A stretch of DNA of 64,000 bases from RFTU01 sp032122355 (GCA_032122355.1 JAUMCS010000038.1:1-64000), one strand, 5' to 3'. Numbered from the stretch's first letter, positions 26,660 to 36,603 are shown. Program-made: numbers and translations. The notes: generated by a model from the sequence alone, not told the origin.

Positions 26660-26863
26660 TCATGTGGCAAATAAACATGCAAACAGCGAACAGAGTACAA
26701 CTTTGTAAAAATTGATATCAGGAGCATTGAAGAAAAAATTAGGCGTAACAAGAAGAAAAATTCATTTTATGATTTTCATTAGATGAACTAGAGCATAAAA
26801 ATAAGACTGCATAAAATACGAAAATTTATCTGCAAATACTGAATCGTGAAGAGAAATTTTCAT
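26660..26863 (-). pseudogene. Possible small gene broken by an in-frame TGA
   Basis: The 227-bp gap between the DUF3540 gene and the 104-residue gene contains one minus-strand frame. It begins at ATG 26863, is open for 33 codons, meets TGA (26762-26764), then continues 33 more codons to TGA at 26660-26662, 9 bp before the next start. The first part begins MKISLHDSVFADKF and the second ends in a hydrophobic stretch, VVLCSLFACLFAT. One nonsense change could have split a 67-residue protein. Equally, this may be chance in AT-rich DNA, or only the first 33 codons may be used. No Shine-Dalgarno sequence is evident. Confidence 0.3.
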
Positions 26864-26877
26864 TTAATCGTCATAAA

Positions 26878-27486
26878 CTATCCTAATAGAATTTTCTTCC
26901 CATCTACCAAGACGTAAGATTTCGCATTAATTTGAATTAGATTAGATTGCTGACGAATGAGATCAGTAGCCTTAAGATGAATTTGTTTAGAAATAATAAC
27001 GTCATTATTTTCCAACTTAGCAACACGATTTTTAAATCTTGATACCAATAGATCAACTTGGTTAAAAACATAAGAAGACATGAGCTTTATTTTATCGGAG
27101 ACAAGAGATAAGTGACGCGTAACAACATTAGCGCGATACGAATCAATCTCTATAAAACGGGACTTAATTGAGAACTCATTAGTGATGAAAGATATAGAGG
27201 GGGAAGAAATTAAAGTAGTTGAGCTAGAGCAAATGGAAACGTTTGAAGACGTAGACCATAGAACTCCTATAATATATGCAGAATCATCAGAAGTAGTAAT
27301 GACGACAGTATCACCAACCATAGGCTCAACTAATAAACTCTTAGACTTAGCGCATATGATATCAAGATGAGAGTTCGAGGATTGACAATGATATAAACCA
27401 TCCTCAACTTTAATGACGGTTGAAGAAAATACAGAGATCGAGGATGAAACAGAAAGGGCTGCTGCAGGTATTTGTGATATTAGCAT
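26878..27486 (-). CDS. DUF3540 protein of the type VI tail module
   Basis: A 202-residue protein matching the DUF3540 family, which occurs beside DUF2169, DUF4150 and pentapeptide proteins in type VI loci. An N-terminal small beta domain (VEPMVGDTVVITTSDDSAYI, then IGVLW) looks like a VgrG-type OB fold. A long repeating beta/helical tail with regular hydrophobics follows (FSIKSRFIEIDSYRANVVTR, HLSLVSDKIKLMSSYVFNQV). It may act as a spike-like element or adaptor. It starts 17 bp after the DUF4150 gene. Confidence 0.75.
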   Translation of the reverse strand: MLISQIPAAALSVSSSISVFSSTVIKVEDGLYHCQSSNSHLDIICAKSKSLLVEPMVGDTVVITTSDDSAYIIGVLWSTSSNVSICSSSTTLISSPSISFITNEFSIKSRFIEIDSYRANVVTRHLSLVSDKIKLMSSYVFNQVDLLVSRFKNRVAKLENNDVIISKQIHLKATDLIRQQSNLIQINAKSYVLVDGKKILLG

Positions 27487-27502
27487 AAAGTCAAACCTTT
27501 CC

Positions 27503-27916
27503 TTAAACTTTTCCAGTGAATACCTTTGATTGAGTAGGCGGATTGATGGATCCAGGCATTATCTGATTTGCAAACCATTGCATAGGAATTTGCGCGAGGG
27601 CTTCTTTACCCTCAAAGAGAAGGTGAGTCAACTTTCCCATTTTTGGCTCGGCTTCTTTAGAACATTGACCATTAGCAACAAGACCACCAAAGGAGCTAAA
27701 AGCCTGGTCACCTACGGTGGAAGGTATTTTCCCAACAGCTAAGCAGGATGAAAATCCGGATATAAAAACTTTTTGACTACTTTTATTGAAATTACTTAAT
27801 AAACCCATTAATCCAGGGAAAGGTATTGGAACTCCAGGTGGTTTAGGGCCTTGGTAAATACCTGGAATAGAACAAATAACCATGGAAGATGGACTCATAA
27901 CAAGGACAGCAAACAT
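27503..27916 (-). CDS. DUF4150 PAAR-like tip protein
   Basis: A 137-residue PAAR-like protein of the DUF4150 family, expected to cap the spike tip. It has the usual early proline-rich segment GPKPPGVPIPFPGLMG and conserved KVFISGFSSCLAVGKIPSTV, then GLVANGQCSKEAEPKMG. No toxin domain is fused to it. ATG 27916 is preferred because GGAG lies 6 bp upstream and the result, MFAVLVMSPSS, fits the family start; another ATG lies four codons upstream. Twelve bp separate it from the upstream pentapeptide gene. Confidence 0.82.
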   Translation of the reverse strand: MFAVLVMSPSSMVICSIPGIYQGPKPPGVPIPFPGLMGLLSNFNKSSQKVFISGFSSCLAVGKIPSTVGDQAFSSFGGLVANGQCSKEAEPKMGKLTHLLFEGKEALAQIPMQWFANQIMPGSINPPTQSKVFTGKV

Positions 27917-27928
27917 AATGATCTCCAA

Positions 27929-28972
27929 TTACGATGGAATAATAAATGAAAAAGTTTCAGCTTTACGCAATATTAAATCAGTCTTTCTAACACCACTGAA
28001 ATTATCAAAATTGTAGCCTAGAGCTGCATGTACATTAGCATAATTCCAAGAGGAAGCATTTACAGATGCATTGGTAAAGTTAGTATAGTTCAGCAATGAG
28101 GAATTGAAGACTGCATTATTCAATTGAGTTTTTAAAAAAGTGGAATGTGTAAAAGATGAGTCTGTAAGTAACGCACCATTCATGGAAGCACAATCAAAAC
28201 AAGAATATGAAAGATTGGAAAATACGACTTCAGCAGATGAAATCTGAGCTGAAGAAAAATTAGAATTTTGAAGATTAGAATGATGAATCTTCAAAACAGT
28301 GAAAACAGAGTCAGAGAAGTTGCAATTCGAGAATAATGATTTATCAATCACTACAGATTGAATATGAGATGATGAGAAATCTGGATTGAACAAATTGGTT
28401 GAATAAGCAAAAAAGTTTTCAATATCAGTAGTTGAAGGTAACTTTAAATTATCAATACATCCACGCTCAAATAACAAGCTAGACACTGAACAATTAGAGA
28501 GATCAAGTGAATCGGAAAGACAATCTACAAAACTTGCAGAACCAAAGGAGGAACTCGTGAATAGTGTATGAGAAAATTGAGAAGTATCGAGTCTTATTCC
28601 CGCGAGGCAAGAACTAGTGAATTCAATAGATGAAAAATTAGAATGAAAAAAAATAGTATTGATAAAATCACATTCAGCATAGGAGGACTTAATAGACCCA
28701 CATTTCCTAAAATTCGACTTAGTAAAGGTGGAGTTTACAATGGAACATTTATCAAAGGTACAATTATCAAATATAACCTCAGAGAAATCAACATGATCAA
28801 TAAAGCAGTTAATAAAATTAACGTTTAGAAACTGAGAGGAATTAAATCGAACAGAATGGAAGGTAACATTACGAAACTCAAACCCTTCTAAATTTAGTAA
28901 TGAGAGATCCAGATTTGAAAGGTCAATCCCATCAAGAGCTTGACCTGAGTTAAATAATGGGTAATGACTCAT
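27929..28972 (-). CDS. Pentapeptide-repeat protein
   Basis: A 347-residue protein that is almost wholly pentapeptide repeats of the A(D/N)LXX kind, here often S/N-F-S/N (FRNVTFHSVRFNSSQFLNVN, STFTKSNFRKCGSIKSS). This should fold as a right-handed four-sided beta helix. The last 40 residues (WNYANVHAALGYNFDNFSGV) leave the repeat and resemble ends of type VI associated pentapeptide proteins. It lies between the DUF2169 fusion and the DUF4150 tip gene. It may be an adaptor, a secreted cargo or a DNA-mimic; the sequence does not decide. Confidence 0.85.
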   Translation of the reverse strand: MSHYPLFNSGQALDGIDLSNLDLSLLNLEGFEFRNVTFHSVRFNSSQFLNVNFINCFIDHVDFSEVIFDNCTFDKCSIVNSTFTKSNFRKCGSIKSSYAECDFINTIFFHSNFSSIEFTSSCLAGIRLDTSQFSHTLFTSSSFGSASFVDCLSDSLDLSNCSVSSLLFERGCIDNLKLPSTTDIENFFAYSTNLFNPDFSSSHIQSVVIDKSLFSNCNFSDSVFTVLKIHHSNLQNSNFSSAQISSAEVVFSNLSYSCFDCASMNGALLTDSSFTHSTFLKTQLNNAVFNSSLLNYTNFTNASVNASSWNYANVHAALGYNFDNFSGVRKTDLILRKAETFSFIIPS

Positions 28973-28984
28973 TGTAGAATAGTA

Positions 28985-31873
28985 CTAAAGAAAGCGTGAA
29001 ATTTCAATAGGTAGATGCTCGACATCGGTGAAGTCAGAGTTAGTGAGTGTTGCACCTGTAAGGTCCGCACTATGGAGCACGGAGAACCTAAAAGATGCAG
29101 AATCAAGGTTAGATACACGCATTGAAGAGCCTAATAATTGAGAGTGAAGCAAAACAGATTTATGTAAATTAGATTTGTTAAAACCACAATTCATGAAGTT
29201 AGAATAGTTTAGCTGAGATGAGGAAAAATTGCAAGCCGTAAGACTCGAGCCGGAAAAATCGCTGTAGAGAATTTTAATTTCAGAACAGTCACATTCAAGT
29301 ATCGATGCATCAGTTGCCTGACATCCATTAAAATAGGTTGAAACAAGTTGTGAATCGATGACACTAAAATTCGTTAACACAACTTTGGTAAATTTAGAAT
29401 GATCAAGAGTTGATTCAAGAAATCTGACTCTGTTTAGACTTGAATCTTCGAAAGTAGAATAATTAAATATGGCTTTGATTAAAGAAACATGATTCCAAGA
29501 CGATTTGTTATAAATGGACCGTTTGTAATCGCAATTTTGCACTTTCAAATCATTGAACTTTGAAGATGTGAAATTACAATCAGAAAAATCAGTTGAAGAA
29601 AAATTAGATTGATTACACTGAAAATTCACAAAATCAACGAAAGAAGAATTGCATTTAGTTAGTGAAATATCATCAGTTAATGAATTGCAGAAAAATGAAT
29701 GCGACAAATTACAATCATCAAACCTAGTTGATTCTATATTCGATTGAGAAAAGATAGCATAAGTAAGATTGCATTTATTGAATATAGAATTTTTTATATT
29801 GGATTTTTCAAAAGAAACACCTGTAAGGTTACAATTCTCAAAGTAATACTCAGCAATCTCTGCATCAGAGAAACTACGATCGGTTAGATCAACATTAATA
29901 AAATGATTAGTTAAAGTATGGTCTGATGACGTGGGAACTATAGGAGGGATATCTGGCGCACTGGAATCAAAGTGGGTCGTAATCGGTTCAGAAGTAGGTG
30001 TAACCAAAGAATTGACATTGGAAAATTCATCAAAATCAGCTGAAATAGATGGAGCAGTTGACTCAGCAACGAAAGAAGCTTCACCATGACTAATTTCACT
30101 TATGACCTCACCCGAAACAGAATTATCTTGAGAAACATCTGAACCAAATTCACCTACTCTCGAACTGTCTAAATCCGATTGACTTTTCAAAAAATTCGCT
30201 TTCAGCTCTTCATATAGCTCTAAACTTAAAGGAGGATCTTCAGATGGTGGAATAAAATCTGATAATTTATGATCACCTGGTACTACATCAAAAGCATCCT
30301 TAAGTTTATGAGTAATAGAATTAATATCATCAAAAGAAATGAATTCCTTTTGGGGTTGATTCGAATGTTCGGCAATGATAGGGGTAAAATGATTAAAGGA
30401 AGAATCAAGTTTCGCAAGTAAATTAGTAAAATGCGCAACATCAACAGGTTTTATATCGGCCTTGTTCAAATCTTTATTACTATCGAGTGATATTAACTCT
30501 ATAGGATTTAATCCATAAGTAATTGATTTTTCTAAAGTATCAAAAAGAGCCATACTGGGCAATAGGTCTTCTGGTATAGAATCATTTGAAGTCGAAGCAT
30601 CGTTCAAAGATAGAACAACATCAACACCACGATCAAGAGCTTCATTATTTTTGGCAAGGTCAAAACCACCAGATGAATCCTCTATTCTGGAAATAGGAAA
30701 AAATAGAGAGTGATCGTTTTGATCCACTGAAACTGAAGGTGGAATGATTACTGTAGGTTGGTGCGGAGCAGAAGGGATAGAAGAGTCGAGAGTTGGGTTT
30801 GGTAATTCTTTCTCAATAACGGATTCAGAATCACATGGTAGCTGATAATTAGAAGGAATTAGCTGTTCATCATGAAAAGCATGATCAGAGCCTGTAATAG
30901 GATCTGTCCTCATATCAAAAACTTTCATATAGAATCCGTCATCTCGCGCGGAATTAATATCCTCAAAAGCAACCATTATATACTCTGTATTGGTGAAATC
31001 TATACCAGAATTCGGTATTATTGACCTTCCAACTAGTAAACCTATATTTTGATCAGGAAGAAAAACTATAGTATCAATGCAAGTAGGGGTAGATCGTAAA
31101 CCATAATCACTCTTGAGCGTGTAAAAGGTCTTAAATTGTATGGAAGGCAATACACCTTCAATGAGCGCAAAATGAGGATGCAAATTCTTTAATATAAAAG
31201 ATTCAGAACCAGTCCAATAAGTACTAATTCGTTGGGATTTATGCGCACAATATAAAAGTTCATCATCAAAATACGAAACAGTTGAAGGAAATTCATTCGC
31301 AAACCAATGTGGAAGCGAAGGTATAATCGATTTTGGATCTTTTAATTGTGCTCGACTTGGTACCTGACAAACAAATGCACTTATGTCGAAATCTTGAAGC
31401 GAAACTACCTCGTCGGGTTTATGAGTGAATTGGCATAACCGCCTCGATGCATTGGAATCAGAAGTTCGAAGTAAATTTTGCGGGTATCTTATTGGTATGC
31501 TTTGAATAAAGTTCTGGTCGATGGCTTTCTTTCCAAACAGAGAATCAGAAATATTTCCCTCAGCGTGAGCATATACTTCCTTCGATATAGAACCACATGA
31601 GACTGAAAATTTAATTAGTTTTTTATCGTTATTACCATATATAGAACCTATAACAATAAACTCGCCACTGTGTTTGGGCTGATGATTATCCCAAGGAATA
31701 TCAAAATTCGGATCTTTGCTAATCGCTGCGATGATATCTTGGTCACTGAGAAATTGAAAGGGTCCTTCTGAAACCAAAGGAAAACCAACAACTGAACTAA
31801 CCACTAAATCGCGTTGATTAGATAGCAACGGTGAGACTCTTAGCAAAATTTGGTTCGGACAAATAATCTTCAT
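28985..31873 (-). CDS. DUF2169 protein fused to pentapeptide repeats (type VI adaptor)
   Basis: A 962-residue protein in three parts. Residues 1-345 match DUF2169 (LVVSSVVGFPL, FDIPWDNHQPKHSGEFIVIG, FYTLKSDYGLR), a family known as an adaptor or chaperone for type VI effector loading. Residues 345-655 are an acidic, Ser/Pro-rich low-complexity linker. Residues 656-950 are pentapeptide repeats (AEYYFENCNLTGVSFEKSN, LDSASFRFSVLHSADLTGAT). It begins 10 bp after tssA, linking the core operon to the tail module. The long linker could let the beta-helix reach away from the spike. Confidence 0.85.
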   Translation of the reverse strand: MKIICPNQILLRVSPLLSNQRDLVVSSVVGFPLVSEGPFQFLSDQDIIAAISKDPNFDIPWDNHQPKHSGEFIVIGSIYGNNDKKLIKFSVSCGSISKEVYAHAEGNISDSLFGKKAIDQNFIQSIPIRYPQNLLRTSDSNASRRLCQFTHKPDEVVSLQDFDISAFVCQVPSRAQLKDPKSIIPSLPHWFANEFPSTVSYFDDELLYCAHKSQRISTYWTGSESFILKNLHPHFALIEGVLPSIQFKTFYTLKSDYGLRSTPTCIDTIVFLPDQNIGLLVGRSIIPNSGIDFTNTEYIMVAFEDINSARDDGFYMKVFDMRTDPITGSDHAFHDEQLIPSNYQLPCDSESVIEKELPNPTLDSSIPSAPHQPTVIIPPSVSVDQNDHSLFFPISRIEDSSGGFDLAKNNEALDRGVDVVLSLNDASTSNDSIPEDLLPSMALFDTLEKSITYGLNPIELISLDSNKDLNKADIKPVDVAHFTNLLAKLDSSFNHFTPIIAEHSNQPQKEFISFDDINSITHKLKDAFDVVPGDHKLSDFIPPSEDPPLSLELYEELKANFLKSQSDLDSSRVGEFGSDVSQDNSVSGEVISEISHGEASFVAESTAPSISADFDEFSNVNSLVTPTSEPITTHFDSSAPDIPPIVPTSSDHTLTNHFINVDLTDRSFSDAEIAEYYFENCNLTGVSFEKSNIKNSIFNKCNLTYAIFSQSNIESTRFDDCNLSHSFFCNSLTDDISLTKCNSSFVDFVNFQCNQSNFSSTDFSDCNFTSSKFNDLKVQNCDYKRSIYNKSSWNHVSLIKAIFNYSTFEDSSLNRVRFLESTLDHSKFTKVVLTNFSVIDSQLVSTYFNGCQATDASILECDCSEIKILYSDFSGSSLTACNFSSSQLNYSNFMNCGFNKSNLHKSVLLHSQLLGSSMRVSNLDSASFRFSVLHSADLTGATLTNSDFTDVEHLPIEISRFL

Positions 31874-31883
31874 TTAAGGCAAC

Positions 31884-32753
31884 TTACTTTTTTGAAAAAA
31901 GCTTATATAAATCGTAAACACTACTACCTTCTTTAGGTAACTTCTTAAGAATATCTTCAAAACTTGAGGATTTCCATTGTGAAATCTCTCTTAAAATAAA
32001 GGGAACAGGACTGTGAGGCTCTAAAACACTTAATTTAGTAGCAATAGATGTAATTTCAGAATATAATGAATCTCTGGAAAATGAGTTCTTAGAATCAGCT
32101 TGTGGAATTAGATTAGTAGTAATGTCTTCTGTTTTTGTCAAAGAATCACCCTGAATAGAAAGTAACTGATTATTAAAAAGTTCTATGACCTCGTGAAATG
32201 ACGGAGAAGAATCGAGAAGCTTTGCATCCAGAAATTTATTCAAATATAACCATTGATTACGAATCGATTCAATGAGGGAAAACCACGCTTTAACATCAGC
32301 GTCTTCGTTAAAGTTGGGGAGAAAAAACGAATTGAACCATTTTATAGTCTCGGCGAGTAACCAACGAATCGGCTTGGTTCTAGCAGATGAGTCGTCTTCC
32401 TCAAGCAAAGGGTAGATGGGGTCCCAGTAAGATTCCAGAAGTAGCACCAATAACTGAACACCGCTGAGATAGCCTTCTGGGCCATAAAGGTGCAAAAGAG
32501 CTTCAACACGCCAGGCAGCAACTTGAAGATCTTTGCACTGATGAATTAAAATTTCAGATGACTTATCAACTATATCCTGCCAATTGACCTTAGTAATATT
32601 TCTTTTCCAAACACCATCAGGGAGATCATCTGGCTGCTGAACCCTCAATTTCTTGAGAGCAATGTACTCAGGTTGATATTCAATCTCAATACCGCAAACA
32701 CTATCTACAGATATAGGCCTTAAAAAAATAGAATTGTCAACTTCAATTAACAT
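31884..32753 (-). CDS. tssA: TssA, type VI assembly protein
   Basis: A 289-residue TssA with the ImpA-type N-terminal domain. Characteristic pieces are LRPISVDSVCGIEIEYQPEY, NWQDIVDKSSEILIHQCKDL, QVAAWRVEALLHLYGPEG and YWDPIYPLL. TssA primes baseplate and sheath assembly. It is a short form with no large C-terminal extension. The start overlaps the end of tssM by 11 bp. Confidence 0.9.
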   Translation of the reverse strand: MLIEVDNSIFLRPISVDSVCGIEIEYQPEYIALKKLRVQQPDDLPDGVWKRNITKVNWQDIVDKSSEILIHQCKDLQVAAWRVEALLHLYGPEGYLSGVQLLVLLLESYWDPIYPLLEEDDSSARTKPIRWLLAETIKWFNSFFLPNFNEDADVKAWFSLIESIRNQWLYLNKFLDAKLLDSSPSFHEVIELFNNQLLSIQGDSLTKTEDITTNLIPQADSKNSFSRDSLYSEITSIATKLSVLEPHSPVPFILREISQWKSSSFEDILKKLPKEGSSVYDLYKLFSKK

Positions 32754-35700
32754 TTATAGAGGTCCTTTGTTTGTCAGTGATTTTGAAAGGGACAATACCA
32801 TTAAATAATGGAATTGGTAAACTTCCTGAAGCATCTGTAATGCTCAGATAAATAATCTCGGAGCTTGTTTTATCACCAAGAGCAACTGGCAATGTGATTT
32901 TGAAATTGCCACCATCATTGATAGTGCTTGATTCACTAAACAAACGAATGAACATTGGAAAGGACCATAAATCAGTAAACTTAAAACTTAAAGTCTTTTC
33001 AGTTGATACTGAATACAAAGGTTTATTAGGAGATGAAGTATTAAAAACATAAGGTGAATTGAGAGCAATACGAATTGTAAAACTGAATGGATCTCCTAAT
33101 ATCCAATTGATTGATTGACTACCAGACCTTAAATCATATAATTTCTCACCCACTTGGAGCTTAAGCTCAATCAGATGCGGAAGAATAGAAGTTGAATGAT
33201 TAGAGATAACCTTGACATTGAATTTCAAAGTTGAATCAACTTTATCAAGATCTACTGTTGAGAATAACACATGCAACTTTCGCAACAAATATTGAACTTC
33301 AGGTCCGACAAATTCAGACATCCTTTCTAAATGAGGCTTTATTTCGATAAATCTTTTCTTTAGTAGAAGAAACTCATCACGTGTAATGTGTTTAGCAGTC
33401 AGATTTTGTGAAAATGGAAAGCGTCTTGCGTATGAGGAATTATACTCACCAAGAAAATCTTCGAAAATTCTTAAAGATGCATCTAATTTTGCATTTTTAC
33501 AATTCTTAGTGAATAAATCCTTAGCTTCTCTGTAGGCACTTCGAAACAAAGGATGAGCGTCAAGTATTTCTCGCTTTGGAAAGGTACAATCAGACTGTGA
33601 ATCTATGTCAGTAAGAGATGTCAATATAGTCTCTATCTCATAAAATGGTCCCTTACTGCTTCTGTATTGATCAATAGCTTCACCAATACTATTCCAATAT
33701 TGTGAAGAAATTTTACTAACAGTAAAAGATTTTGATGATTGTAATAGCTCAATTAATGGCTGTAATTGACTATATCTAGAAGAAAATTGTGAAACAATGG
33801 AGTCAAAATTTTGCTTTAACCAATATTGATAATCAGCTTTAGACTCAGATTCTGGCAAAGGAAACTTAATTTTCCGATTAGAATCTTCGATGAACTTAGA
33901 GAGAAGATTAAGTTTAATAAAGTCTGTTCTTGAATTGTCAAGAAACTGATTAACTCTTTGCGAAATAACATCAGTTACCTCACTTTTAGTAGGGACTGAG
34001 AAATACATATTTACATCAAGAAATTCATTGTATAACTTAACTACTTGAATTAGGGTAGAGATTTCCTGCGTATTGTTCAGAGCAGTGCCTTCATATGCTG
34101 GACCAAGATCATTTGTGATGATCGGCGGTAAAATTGATGCGTTAGTAGAAGATAATGCAGACTTAATAGCAGTCTCAATTTTTGATCGCACAACCTTACG
34201 AAATATTCGGCCAAGAGAATCTCGTATGACAGCATCAAAAGAGCCTAAAGAAGATTCTAAGAAACCTATAGTGTTTCGACTCGTATCACGAATATCAGCA
34301 TAAGAAAATACAGGCGAGAAAATATCTGAAGAAGATTCCAAAGCTCTCTTTAGGTTATTATTTTCATCACTTGTTTTAATATCAATCCTGTAAATACCGA
34401 GTTGTGAGAAGAGTGAATTCCATAGCCTCCTGAATTCATTAAATCCGGCAGATGTATGAAGATAGGGAATATCAACAGAATAATCATTGATTATGATACC
34501 AATTCCAGGGAGCGTAGCACTCTTCAATTCATTGTGAAAAGTTCGGTGAAAAACACTAAATTCTTCAGATAATGTGTTCGCTTTATCTAAAGTAATAACA
34601 TTCATTGCAACCAATTTAGATAGAAAGAGATAGTGTTGAGCTTGTGCAACTTTAACGTCTCCCAAAATCAATTTACCTTCTTCAGTTAAATTCAAAATGT
34701 CAAATAACTGAGCAAATTCATTGACTGAATTGATATCCTCACTGGTTAAAATAAATCCCTGCTTTAAACGATTAAAGGTACCAATTAAACTATGCAACTT
34801 ATTTTTAAAAATATTATTTACATACAATTGTTTTACACGGTAGTTAATCAACGCTGAGACAATGGTATTGACTTTTTTATTAAATACATTAATAATCTCG
34901 TTGAGTGGAAGTTCGAGTATACTTCTAAGAATTTGCTGTGGAATTTTATTCTTCCCGTCTACTCCTTTAGATTCGGGAGTATTATTGGGATTATCATAGA
35001 TAAGACTCCAAAATTGGAGATACGATATATCGGATTCTTCTTTACGCTCTGCGATGGATTGTAATAAACCTCTTAACAAAGCGAGGCGCTGCAATTCAGA
35101 CATAGCATTGTTGAATTCTTTCTCTGTAGTGACAATACTGTCCCGACTTTCATTACTAGATAGCCATTTATCATTTTGAGCAATCAAGGCGGTTCTAGAA
35201 TGCGCCGCCATATGATAGGTTATAAACTCAGACAAAAATCTATGAGACTGGGAATTCCAGCTGTGGGGAATAAACAAGTAGGTGGGGTCATATGCATCAA
35301 GATACTCCTTCTGCAAAATGATTTGGGGCAAGTATTCTATGCCAGGGTATTGGACATTACGAATAAATTCTGAATTTAGTATTTCAGTGTTAATTCTTCT
35401 GAAATGATTCTGACTTGTTGTGAATGATTTAAATGAACCTACAGCAAACATAAAGACGGCAAATCCCAAAAAATAATTCAACTTATTTGTTGATTTATTA
35501 TTCAGAGAATTAGATGATGACGTGAAATAACTTTTACTACGCCCTGAATGGGATAAAGATTCAATCAAGTTAATAACATTACTTAATGAATCAGGTTTCG
35601 ATATATGAAGGGCTAATCCATTTAAGAAAATACAGGAGTCGTCGTCTTTTTTAAAAACTGATGAATTACATATCTCCTCAGTGAAAGATAGAAAGTCTCG

Positions 35701-36603
35701 TCTAATGTGATAGTATCCAATCATAAATTGTTCAAAAACCTTGTCAATATCTGCAGGCTTAGATAGACCTAATTTACTTACAACGCGAGTCGCAATATCA
35801 TCAATCCATAGTTTTGATTCTGTATATGTAGAAGATTTGTTGATATTTGATATTGAGAAAATCAAATGATCATTGCCTTGACTTAAATCATTAGTTAACG
35901 GAAATAAGACCTCTGTGAAGGCCGGATTAGAATTTAGGATAAATGATATTGGAGTTGACGTTGAAACTTTTGAATTAATCTCAGATATAACTCGAATAAT
36001 ATCTTTATTTACATTAGAGCTTATATGTGTTTCATTGACCAAGAATACTATATCATCCACAATACTATTTTTCGAGACCAACTCAAGTTCTTTAAATAGG
36101 AGAGCCAAATAATCAGAAGAAAGTTTTTCCAAGGATATGTATAATTTATACTGATCATTGACTAACTCAATGTATGGAAACTGAGAAATGTCATAGGCTA
36201 GTTTACAGATAGGAATGGTGCTGTAACACTCGATAATGATGCTTAACGGGAATGATTTGCGTTTGTGCGAGATAGTAATACCGAATAAAACATTTGCGAA
36301 AACCTTGGAAATTCTGATAGGCAATTTGGAGTTAAAACTATAAAATTTGAGAATCTCTTTCGTCTGCCTCGCCTCAAAATCTTTAGAAAATTTTAGTAAA
36401 TATTCCTTTAGAACTTTTAATGACCAAATTACCGACTTTAAAATATAAGGAGCCTTCTTAAAGAAAAAATATATTATAAATCCGCTCACGCCTATCACAA
36501 TAAATATAAAAAAAATCACCAATATGGCGCTAATATATGGAATGGCAGGCGTCAGCAGTGAGAAGCCCGTTTGAAAAATTTTATAAAGTGATTCAGGAGT
36601 CAT
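32743..36603 (-). CDS. tssM: TssM/IcmF, type VI membrane complex protein
   Basis: A 1286-residue inner-membrane protein that spans the envelope with TssL and TssJ. Hydrophobic spans lie at residues 21-48 (AILVIFFIFIVIGVSGFIIY) and around residue 380 (FLGFAVFMFAVGSFKS), after which a long periplasmic domain runs to the C-terminus. The cytoplasmic part between the spans lacks a GxxGxGKT/S P-loop, so it is one of the TssM forms without a Walker A site. It overlaps tssL by 11 bp and tssA by 11 bp. Confidence 0.93.
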   Translation of the reverse strand: MTPESLYKIFQTGFSLLTPAIPYISAILVIFFIFIVIGVSGFIIYFFFKKAPYILKSVIWSLKVLKEYLLKFSKDFEARQTKEILKFYSFNSKLPIRISKVFANVLFGITISHKRKSFPLSIIIECYSTIPICKLAYDISQFPYIELVNDQYKLYISLEKLSSDYLALLFKELELVSKNSIVDDIVFLVNETHISSNVNKDIIRVISEINSKVSTSTPISFILNSNPAFTEVLFPLTNDLSQGNDHLIFSISNINKSSTYTESKLWIDDIATRVVSKLGLSKPADIDKVFEQFMIGYYHIRRDFLSFTEEICNSSVFKKDDDSCIFLNGLALHISKPDSLSNVINLIESLSHSGRSKSYFTSSSNSLNNKSTNKLNYFLGFAVFMFAVGSFKSFTTSQNHFRRINTEILNSEFIRNVQYPGIEYLPQIILQKEYLDAYDPTYLFIPHSWNSQSHRFLSEFITYHMAAHSRTALIAQNDKWLSSNESRDSIVTTEKEFNNAMSELQRLALLRGLLQSIAERKEESDISYLQFWSLIYDNPNNTPESKGVDGKNKIPQQILRSILELPLNEIINVFNKKVNTIVSALINYRVKQLYVNNIFKNKLHSLIGTFNRLKQGFILTSEDINSVNEFAQLFDILNLTEEGKLILGDVKVAQAQHYLFLSKLVAMNVITLDKANTLSEEFSVFHRTFHNELKSATLPGIGIIINDYSVDIPYLHTSAGFNEFRRLWNSLFSQLGIYRIDIKTSDENNNLKRALESSSDIFSPVFSYADIRDTSRNTIGFLESSLGSFDAVIRDSLGRIFRKVVRSKIETAIKSALSSTNASILPPIITNDLGPAYEGTALNNTQEISTLIQVVKLYNEFLDVNMYFSVPTKSEVTDVISQRVNQFLDNSRTDFIKLNLLSKFIEDSNRKIKFPLPESESKADYQYWLKQNFDSIVSQFSSRYSQLQPLIELLQSSKSFTVSKISSQYWNSIGEAIDQYRSSKGPFYEIETILTSLTDIDSQSDCTFPKREILDAHPLFRSAYREAKDLFTKNCKNAKLDASLRIFEDFLGEYNSSYARRFPFSQNLTAKHITRDEFLLLKKRFIEIKPHLERMSEFVGPEVQYLLRKLHVLFSTVDLDKVDSTLKFNVKVISNHSTSILPHLIELKLQVGEKLYDLRSGSQSINWILGDPFSFTIRIALNSPYVFNTSSPNKPLYSVSTEKTLSFKFTDLWSFPMFIRLFSESSTINDGGNFKITLPVALGDKTSSEIIYLSITDASGSLPIPLFNGIVPFKITDKQRTSINVN

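Noticed and set aside
24614..31873. Tail module considered as an extracellular contractile injection system or phage tail remnant
   Set aside because: The same operon contains TssJ, TssL, TssM, TssK and TssA, which define a membrane-anchored type VI system.
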